Assembly (NCBI RefSeq): GCF_029227915.1
Contig: NC_079878.1
Span: 12,276,001-12,340,000 of the forward strand
DNA length: 64,000 nucleotides
Direction of reading: 5' to 3'
From: Hydractinia symbiolongicarpus
Taxonomy: Eukaryota; Cnidaria; Hydrozoa; Anthoathecata; Hydractiniidae
Shown one piece after another: positions 55,763-64,000 of this stretch. Every line of letters begins with the position of its first letter. Within the stretch, counting starts at the first letter, position 1. The translations under genes were made by a program, and so were the position numbers. Below the pieces are notes generated by a model. That model did not search any database. It was not told where the DNA came from and worked only from the letters and a program-made list of their open reading frames with translations.

Positions 55763-58213
55763 TGTTTCTCTTCTGTTTAATCTAGTAGAATACATCTTCT
55801 CCCAACTTTATTGTTTTCAAGTTTATACATCAAAAACAACACTATAGTTATTTTTGTACTAATTTACCTCATTTGAAAACGAGGCTGATGAGTAATGGTC
55901 AAAAATTAAAAAGGCTTTGATCGTTCGCCACCAAAGCAGTACTTTTTTGTGTCCAAATTTACACATATCTACAAATTTAATAATGTTTATGGTTTTAAAA
56001 GCAAAACATAAAATTCCAAAACTTATAACAGAGAGAACGTGATTAAGAAGATGTGTATTATACCGATAATCCTAAAATAGGTTTAAAGCCCTGTAAATAG
56101 GCTGTAATTTATAAAGCTAATGTAGTGCGGAAATGACAAAAATGTCCTGCAGAGTCCTTGGAATTTTAGACTGTTATTACTTTGGCAACCTCGCATGATG
56201 CAGTGGAAGCAATCACTATACCACTAGGTGGTATCGTTAACAATTCGGATTTTGATCTAGAAGTTAATCTCTAAGAGTAAAAATTTTGTTGTTTTATTTT
56301 TGATGAGTAACCAGTTGGTTTTATTAAGCGTAGGTGAATACTTTTCTGTGATTTTTTGTAGCATAATTTTTGTCTCTAACTTATGAACTAACTTGTGGAC
56401 GGTTTGTGAACTCTGGTTTTGTCTTTGTATGTTAATTTCTTTATGATTCGTATTTAGGCAATGGGATTTATAAGTTAAGAAAAGTTATACTTCCTATAAG
56501 GGCCATCCTTGTAAGGTAAGTTGGCTAAAGTGACCCAAAAACAAAGTTGCAGGTCGTGTGCAATTTACTAAGGTTAGAAGCGACCACAACGAAATGTTGG
56601 ATCAGAAAGTAGCATTCTAACAAACAAGTTTTGTGGCAGTAGATGACTCTTTCGTCACTTTAAGAAAGGGGGCTTCTTTGACCTCGGCCATTTAGAGCCC
56701 CTAAAAAGTCGGCATGAATAAGAAGAGTAAGCACGAATTTGCTTTAGAGACGAGCACAAGCTCAGGATAAAGAAAAAGGTCTAGGTACAAGATTGATCTG
56801 CTCGTGTATAAATTTAAATTAAAGTTGAAACAAATTGTGCAAGGCCAGTAAAAAGACTGAGTACTAGTTTTATTTGTAAATATTACATTTGAAGATAATT
56901 GAAGAGAAACACCTGCGGTCTAGCAAATAAAAAATTTTGCTTACCGCAACGATTCCGTTATGCGTGAGGATAGGTGAGATTAAATTTTAAATTTGTGTTA
57001 AGAAGAAATAGTTTAAGAGAAGAATGTTGTTTATTACCGTCCCTAAACTCTTGCCTGGTTGCGCATGCGTGATGACTTACTAATATTGTAAACTCTATGG
57101 ACAAGCATAATGGCGTCACTTAAATAAAATCTCTTTTTTTGTCAAAGTACGCACGCGCTAACAGAAAAAGGTCGTTAGCTTTTCAAGTTATATAGCGAAG
57201 TCGAATGAAAATGGAGTCGAATGGAATCGATGCCCTGTGGTGTTTGGGGCTAAATAATCTGTATACACCCTCCATTGTATAGGATTTTATATCACCAATG
57301 CATTTGTTTCTTTTATCGTTTAGGGATTTGAAAAGAGTGTATTCCAAATGGTCTATTTATGTTTGACACTTTGTTAATTTTATTTTAAACGTCTATTCAC
57401 ACTTGCTAATCAACTTTAATGCTGTATTCACACCTGCGTTATTTCTAAAATTTTAAATATTTATGTTAAAATCAAAAAGTGAGTCAAAATAGAATTTAAA
57501 ATTCAGTGGCAGTTTCTTAAAAATATATGTTGAAGTTATATTCACAACGGGTGAGCGAAGAAAATCTTTTTTTATCTTTCTTTTGCTTTAAATTCTCTTT
57601 CTCGTGAAAATGGAGCTGTATTTTTTTATATATATTTCAACAAGTGTCTGTTTATTGCAGGCCTGCTTCATCGATGACGTGTTAAAAACTTGTTTGAATT
57701 AAAAAATTGTTCTTTAATGCTTGGGTGAAACAAGAGTATTACGAAAATATAGAAAAACTTTCTTTTGTTACTAACTGATGTTAAGTTTTTCTCAATGTTT
57801 ACATTTCATTTGCTGTGAGTTTGGAGGTGTCGCGTACACGTGTTCTCATATTTCAATGGTAGAAGAAATTCGCTTAGCAAGTGTATTTAGTATGCCTTCT
57901 TTAGAAATCATACGGAAAAAAAGCAGTTGTTGCTATTGTTTTTGTTGTTTTTGTTGTTGCTGTTGTCGTTGCTGCTGTCGTTTTCAAAAAGCACCAGTTG
58001 GCATAAAAAATTACAACAAAATTATTTGTTTTAAAGTCCGTTTTGGTTAAAAAAAGACCATCTCCGGATTTTTGTCACTTTTTTACCGACATTTTTTTGC
58101 CTAACAGATTGTGTTTGTAAACAAGAATTGTGAATAGTTAGAGTTCACTCAGTGTTCTTTTAGTTGTAATAATGAATCTATTAACCTGCAGGTACTACTT
58201 ACAAACATAAAAA

Positions 58214-58396
58214 ATGACAGAGCATATTGAAGACTTGTCACGTGGTTCTACACACACTGACAGTGAAGATGACGACTACACGCCGGAAAAAGTGACGAGG
58301 AAGAGTCGTAAAAAAGTCGGTGGAATAGATTTGGATGATGTAGAACATACTCTTCGCAAAGCACAACAAGAACGAGAAGAATGTGTTTTAGCTTTC
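58214..58396 (+). CDS. First exon of an unidentified gene (acidic/basic start, coiled coil)
   Basis: The start MTEHIEDLSRGSTHTDSEDD leads into a basic stretch (KVTRKSRKKVGG) and a heptad-like helix (LDDVEHTLRKAQQEREE). A consensus donor GTAAGT follows codon 61. In-phase continuation is possible at about 60529 (acceptor TTCTCAG, then LRRLLEVTNEYIANETFFL), but that exon is uncertain and no later exons were found before the window ends. Family not recognised. The helix suggests a coiled-coil protein. Confidence 0.5.
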
Positions 58397-61300
58397 GTAA
58401 GTCTTGTTTTCGTTCACTTGTGTCCCAAATTTCCTCTGTTCGTTTGGATTTTTACAGGGATTCTTATACTGGAATAACCCGAAAATATTTAAAGAGCCTG
58501 TATCTATATTTTTACTTTATTAATCTGCATGATTTCTAAACACTAGTGAGTGTAAAGAATGTATTGAAGATCGTTGCCTCTCGGTTATGGCTTAGGACTT
58601 ACTTTCTTATTTTTATGCTCTTAGCAGAGATGTATGGATAATCATTCAGTATTTTCCTTATTGTAGCTAGTATATTTTATTAGGTACGTTCGTATGCACA
58701 GACGTGTTCCTACCCAATCGTCATTCAGAAAATAAAAAAGTTTTATAGGTCCCCAGGCCGTTGCGCGTATTAGTTGCCGTAGGAATAAATTTCGGAAAAA
58801 TTGAATTTTTTTATTTTTTTTTAATGTGCCTGATCTATATTTTCACACTACAGGGTGGCCACTTGTGTTTGAAAAACTTAAAAATACTTGAAAGTACTGG
58901 ATTATATATTGTTCTGGAAATTGTACTTGAAATCCACTTTTTTGAGGTTTTCAAGTACAATATTGGCAAATCTTAGAGTGCGATATTAATTATTGAAAAG
59001 TGAATACTTGAATTTGAGTTATCCCACCTGTTCTTCCAAATGTATTTCTCATCACTTTACATTACTAGCTACCTCATGATTACTTTTCGCGACTTATTTT
59101 CACGAGTTCCGAAAAAAGAATATTGCGAAGTTTTATTTTTGGGAAACAGTGATGTTGATATATATCTAGCCAAGATTTTTTATTTTTTTGCGAATGTTAA
59201 GATATTTTGTGAATAATTAGTTTGCAAATCTTCTCACATTTTAACATATATTATAAGCAATAAGCAAAATGACGTAATATAGTAACCCCTATTTAAAAGC
59301 TTAAAAATGTTCATCAATTTACCGAGAATAAAGAAGAAAATAAGACCCTTTGTTTTCAAAAAATTTGCGAAAATAATTTTAGCGAATGCGTCATTTCTAG
59401 TAGTTTTGCGAAAATTTCTTTCGCAAACCGGCCCTCCCGGCAATTTTTTGTGCATGACTCGATCATCAATCGACTTGAGTGTGTATATCCTTTTGACTGT
59501 GAAGTCTTTCTGTTGTGGCAGTAGATATGATCTGGTTGGTTATTGCTGTCGTTAGCCTAATGGTTAGGAATACCATTGGATAGTACGTTGTTATTGGGCG
59601 TCAAATAAAAGGACCTAATTCAAATAAAAATCCATTTTTAACGTAAAATGCAACGACATTATTACCACATTAAAAAATAAGCGGGCTATGAATCTTTTTA
59701 AAAAGATTAGTGTACATTTTTTAACTCCTTAACTATGTCTTTTTCATGCCAGAAGTACGGTGCTGTAATCATCCAAGAATGTGTGAAAAGGGTGTGGTGG
59801 GGAGGGAGAGGGGGTAGTGTGAAGAACAGAAATCTTTCTTGTTTTTTCTGACATTATTATCTTTTGTATTTGTCTTTTGGCAAAGATTTTTTTTTTATTC
59901 TAATCCCAAGGGTTTGATTAGTACCCTTGAATATAAAATGTTTCATTTTGCATTACATTAATACAAAGACTTTCTAAAAGAAGTTACGTTACGCTTTCCC
60001 TTGCAATCATACCTGACCCATATTTCAGATAAATAAAACCTAATGCTATCAGAAGTAATATTTCCTTAAAAGGCTTTCGTGACACAGTCAACATTTTAGG
60101 AAAAAACGTATATACCAACTATTTTCGAACATTCTGCGTAGGGTTAAAAATCAATTGTTGTGTATCTTAATCAACTAATATAACATGCATGTGAGAGACT
60201 CGTGCTAAATATTTTTATTTTTGTGTTGGTAATTATTCTACTACACACATTGTACTGCCAGAGTCGACAAATTGGTGGAGGAACAGTGGAACGGAGGCTC
60301 AACCATGGTTGTTCAAATTTTACAGCTGTACTGTGTTAGAATGAAGAAAATAGTGATTCTGAATCTATCTCTCAAAAAATGAATAATAAATAACTTCTGT
60401 GAGTTTTCATATACAGTTTTTGTTGCATTCGTATATAAGTTTACCCTTCAATGCTGTATTATGTGAAAGAAGAATAAATCCTTTATACTACACTTAAAAT
60501 TATAAACATAGACTTTGTATTCTCAGTTAAGAAGGCTACTAGAAGTTACTAATGAGTATATAGCTAATGAGACTTTCTTCTTGAAAGTGTACTTAATTGT
60601 CGTTCAAGATGACTCCGGATTTTCAGAGGTCACCCAAAATGATTATTTCAGGAAGAGTTTAAAATCCACTGTAGGTAAAAATTTTTCAAACTTTTGATGA
60701 GATTCAAATGCACATTGAAGTGATTGTTTTAAACATAGGCTTTGTCGTAATTAGAATGTTTTTCGCGGAAACGGAACATAAAATTAAGACAAAATTTCTT
60801 TTTATATATTTCCGTTTGAATATTCGTGAGTGTTTCACACATAGACAGCTTTTAGCGGCATTTCACCTTGTTTCTGTTACGTCGAGTTTTGTCGCAAACC
60901 TGACTTTACGTAAAGCTTATCTCCCAGTTGAATGTTAATACGGATTTGAACTCAACATGGGTAATAAAATTCCGTTACCATATTTGGTTCTGTAATTGAT
61001 ACGAGAAAGCGTGATTCTTTCCCGGTGAAATTAGTCTTGAAATTGAAAGTTGGACGATCAGCAATTTCTCCAACGTTAAACTAAAATACTATGTTTTGTT
61101 ATTTTTGCTTTGTATCCTAGGTTTAGCAACTTATAAATGTTTACTTAAAACTAGATATACAAAAGAAAACTTGAACATGTCATTTGCTATTTTACCATTA
61201 GGTCGAATCTGTTTGTTTATTGCTTTCAACTGAACATTGACCTCTAACCATGGGTCATATCGTTACGTATGATATATGTTACTGATGTTCATCCTAAACA

Positions 61301-61481
61301 GAAGTAGCATTACAAACGAAACGCACGTAAAACACTTTCGCTACTTGTGACAGATTTTTGTTCATAGCATATAAAAAGTTAAGTGAGGAAATTTGCATAT
61401 CCTTAATTTTTCTTTTGCAGGTTTTTTTTTCACAATTTTGCATTGTTATATTGTTCTTTGAATAAAGACCCCTCCCTCCCC
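58397..61481. other. Intron or intergenic DNA downstream of the 58.2 kb exon
   Basis: One possible exon lies at about 60529-60627. Sequence around 59,090-59,430 is rich in TTCGCGAAAA-type motifs that recur elsewhere in the window (9,240; 17,660-17,730), probably dispersed repeat remnants. A G-rich run lies at 59,780-59,815 (GGTGGGGAGGGAGAGGGGGT). A weak tRNA-like 5' half lies at about 59,550. Nothing else is supported. Confidence 0.35.
60993..61075. repeat. Direct repeat, copy 1
   Basis: TAATTGATACGAGAAAGCGT, GATTCTTT and AATTGAAAGTTGGACGA recur in order at 63670-63765. Divergence is moderate and there is no coding capacity. Confidence 0.55.
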
Positions 61482-61560
61482 TCGACTCCCGCCTGCCTTC
61501 GACTCCCGCCTCCCTTCGACTCCCGCCTCCCTTCGACTCCCGCCTCCCTTCGTCTCCAGC
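61482..61560. repeat. GC-rich 17-bp minisatellite, four full units
   Basis: TCGACTCCCGCCTCCCT is repeated at 61482, 61499, 61516 and 61533 (the first unit has one change), with a partial fifth unit. Its base composition is strikingly different from the AT-rich surroundings. A C-rich stretch precedes it (CCCCTCCCTCCCC). Confidence 0.92.
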
Positions 61561-61856
61561 TTAATACGACAATGGAAAGAGAACATTCCACAACGCGTTT
61601 GCACTCAAAGTTTTTAAGAAATGTTTCAATTATGACCCTTTTGAAATTATTCTTGCACGAAAGTAATTACCTGATCACGTAGTAAAAATCTCACTAATTT
61701 GAAGACAAGCAATTACTGAATCTTAAAAATTATAAGAAGAAATTGGTTACATGGAAAATTATTGTCCGGGATAATTACAATTTTTTAGAAGCAGTTGGGA
61801 AAATAGGGGAATAAATGGAAGAAAAAAAACAAATTACCAAAAAACTTCAACTATTT

Positions 61857-61887
61857 GAATTTCCGCGCCCGAAGGCGTAGGAAATTC
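61857..61887. repeat. Imperfect hairpin with GAATTTCC / GGAAATTC arms
   Basis: GAATTTCC and GGAAATTC are exact complements. A second inner pairing lies in GCGCCC GAA GGCG. It is about 135 bp upstream of the satellite array. A similar GCGCGTGGAAATTCTT occurs downstream of the array at about 63125, so these may be the two ends of one element. Confidence 0.6.
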
Positions 61888-62022
61888 TTTAAAACCGTCG
61901 TTTTTTTCTTTCGGAGCATTTTTTTAGAAAAAATCGACCCTGGGATTTCACGTTGGTCCGTCACAGATGTAAACTTCGTACCCAAGCTCCTTAACTACTG
62001 GGAAGTCTAGTATTGACGCTTC

Positions 62023-62905
62023 AGGCCAAAATTGGTATTTGTTTTCGACAAAATTTGGCACAGTTAACAAAAAAAGTATGCTGAACATAATGGTGACATA
62101 ATAATTTTGATTTTTGTCACCTAAATGTCATTTTAGGCCAAAATTGGTCTAAAAATTAGAACTACTTTATTTTCAACAAAATTTGGAACAGTTAACAAAT
62201 AAAGTATGCTGAACATGATGGTGACATCAAAATTTTGATTTCTTTTTACCTAAATGTCATTTCAGGCCAAAATTGGTCCAAAAATTAAAACTATTTTATT
62301 TTTAACAAAATTTGGCACAGTAAACAAATGAAGTATGCTGAACATGATGGTGACATCAAAATTTTGATTTCTTGTTACCTAAATGTCATTTTAGGCCAAA
62401 ATTGGTCCAAAAATTAAAACTACTTTATTTTTGACAAATTTTGGCACAATTAACAAAAAAAGTATGGTGAACATGATGGTGACATCAAAATTTTTGTTTT
62501 ATGCCATCTTAAATGTCATTTTAGGCCAAAATTGGTCCAAACATTAAAACTACTTCATTTTCAACAAAAATTGGCAAAGTTAACAAAAAAAGTATGCTGA
62601 ACATAATGGTGACATAATAATTTTGATTTTTGTCACCTAAATGCCATTTTAGGCCAAAATTGGTCCAAAAATTAAAACCACTTTATTTTCGGCTAAATCT
62701 GGCACAGTTAACAAATAAAGTATGCTAAAAATGATAATGGTACAAAAGTTTGATTTTTTGTCACCTAAATGTCATTTCAGGTCAAAATTTATCCAAAAAT
62801 TAAAACTGCTTTATTTTCGACAAAAATTGACACAGTTAATAAAAAAAGTATGCTAAAAATGATGGTCACATCAAAATTTTGATTTTTTGTCAACTAATGC
62901 CGTTT
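62023..62905. repeat. Satellite array, about seven units of about 129 bp
   Basis: Units start with AGGCCAAAATTGGTCCAAAA at 62023, 62135, 62264, 62393, 62523, 62651 and 62779. Spacing is 112, 129, 129, 130, 128 and 128. Each unit carries (C/G)ACAAA(A)TTTGGCACAGTTAAC, AAAGTATGCTGAACATGATG and ACCTAAATGTCATTT. The first unit is shortened and the last two are the most diverged. No ORF spans it and there are no unique spacers. Confidence 0.9.
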
Positions 62906-64000
62906 AAGACCATAAACGTTTCAATCGCAAGACTTTCAACCATGAATGATAGGCTGTATTTTTTGTTAGCAATTTCTTTTAAAATGTGAGTTTACTATGA
63001 CACGTTTCGTTTTGTTTGCGTTTGTTGTAAGATATAATGTCACTGGTGTGCTTTATCTTCAGAGGTTCATATGGTTGGCACAATAACACAACGAATTAGC
63101 AGGTTTTCATCAAATATTTTGGTAGCGCGTGGAAATTCTTAGAGCCCCCAGGGCTTCTTGTTATAGATGTTAATCGCTTAACAAGTTAAACGTGCCGCTT
63201 CAATATTTCAGTGTTCATGTGCATTTTGCTTACGTATGCATTAGACGACCCTTGCGTGTGCTTCATCTTACTTATATTTTGATCACCAAATAGTTTTGTC
63301 CAAGATGTTGTCCTGTTATCATTAGTAGCTATCCTTCTTCAGCTTTACTGTTGTAAGGACGCCATACATATTTGTGAGACGGACACGCAGCAAAAGAAGA
63401 GTCCAGCCTCATCGAAAATAAAAAACGCTGTTATTAAAATGCGTAGTAAGAAATGAAAAAACTCATCTATATTCTACATGTGTTGAAGCAGGCTATTACC
63501 ACAACGAAATGAATGAATGCGGAGTCAGGCAAACCAGCTTTTTATGTTGCGTCGACATATTAGTGTTTTAAAAGGTTTTAGAACATAGAAAGAAAGAAGT
63601 TAGAAGCACAGTCAGCTTCGGAAAACAAAAGGTGAAAGCTATTAACCACTCTAAAGTTGATAGGTAAATTAATTGACACGAGGAAATGTGATTCTTTTCA
63701 TATTAGATTAGTCAGCGAATTGGAATTGAAAGTTGGAAGGCCGACAAGTTATCTGACGCTGGATTGTGTATATACGTGGTTGTAGCTGTAGGAAAAATTA
63801 CTAAAATTTAAATTTTAGAGAAAGTTTAATTTAATTTTTTGGTCCAGTTTGGAGAAAGAACTGTAGTGGGTGTAAAAATATGTCATTTTTATCTAATTTG
63901 CCTAAATTGGGACACTATCAAAATTTTTATTATCAAGTGTTTTTTTGTTAGTGTGCCGACATTTTGTAGAAAACAAAGCAGTTTTATTTTTTGAACCAAT
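62906..64000. other. Right-edge DNA, no gene seen
   Basis: It contains the possible right end of the satellite-bearing element (about 63120-63165) and the second copy of the direct repeat (63670-63765, matching 60993-61075). Nothing else is supported. Confidence 0.4.

Larger units (their letters stand above)
52976..58213. other. Gene-poor AT-rich region
   Basis: Five kilobases with the PISD 3' UTR, a SINE fragment (54316-54380) and an AT-rich microsatellite patch (54150-54270) in which GGAAAGTTGTAACAAC occurs twice. It also contains the inverted repeat copy (55573-55762) and a Cys-codon microsatellite of TGT/TGC units (57925-57985). Short ORFs show no domains. The last kilobase should hold the promoter of the gene starting at 58214. 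Confidence 0.45.

Noticed and set aside
57778-58050. ORF with a run of Cys residues
   Set aside because: The Cys run comes from a TGT/TGC microsatellite at 57925-57985; nothing else in the frame looks like a protein.
59545-59605. tRNA-like 5' half (TAGCCTAATGGTTAGGAATA)
   Set aside because: It resembles a tRNA A-box region, but no convincing B box or stems follow; at best a degenerate SINE head.
62023-62905. CRISPR-like array
   Set aside because: Units are contiguous with no unique spacers, in animal DNA; it is a satellite.

Overview
This is eukaryotic nuclear DNA from an animal. It is very AT-rich, has no operons, and its genes are split into short exons by AT-rich introns with GT..AG borders. 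A cnidarian is the best guess. Three things point that way: the mix of mobile elements (a GalEa-like Copia element with tiny LTRs, a THAP/Kolobok transposon, CR1/L2-like LINE scraps, and many MITEs and tRNA-derived SINEs), a type-A LGR receptor gene built from 72-nt LRR exons, and decayed Cys-rich ORFs of a kind I associate with cnidarian genomes. I cannot name the species.

Layout. 1-4.5 kb: a complete four-exon sigma-class glutathione S-transferase gene (minus strand). Its upstream region is repeated at the left edge, so a second GST copy probably lies just outside the window. 4.5-12 kb: MITEs, a tRNA-derived SINE, fold-backs and two poorly resolved minus-strand genes of unknown function. 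14.5-20 kb: a ten-exon leucine-rich-repeat GPCR of the glycoprotein-hormone-receptor type (830 aa). 20-26.5 kb: repeat-rich DNA with a decayed Cys-rich gene, MITEs with 9-10 bp target duplications, a LINE 3' end and a nested inverted-repeat element. 26.5-30.1 kb: a complete but broken Kolobok-like DNA transposon. It carries a THAP/DDE transposase on one strand and, convergent to it, an ORF that looks like the zinc-binding C-terminal (ballast) domain of P2X7. 32.5-37.3 kb: a Copia retrotransposon with 98-bp LTRs, a 5-bp target duplication and a primer-binding site; its LTRs are nearly identical but its gag-pol is multiply broken. 40-44 kb: two intact single-exon genes with a bacterial look, a PLP-dependent serine/threonine dehydratase-racemase and a DUF1349 protein. 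45.3-53 kb: a seven-exon mitochondrial phosphatidylserine decarboxylase gene (408 aa). 58.2 kb: the first exon of an unidentified gene. 61.5-63 kb: a 17-bp minisatellite and a roughly 129-bp satellite with seven units.

The host genes do not form a pathway. GST acts on electrophiles or prostanoids in the cytosol, the LGR is a surface hormone-type receptor, the PLP enzyme handles hydroxy-amino acids, and the decarboxylase makes phosphatidylethanolamine in mitochondria. The most unusual items are the Kolobok element with its P2X7-type ORF, the Copia copy with fresh LTRs but wrecked genes, and the neighbouring pair of intronless genes. Exon borders were read by eye from splice sites, phase and protein continuity; no alignment program or database was used.
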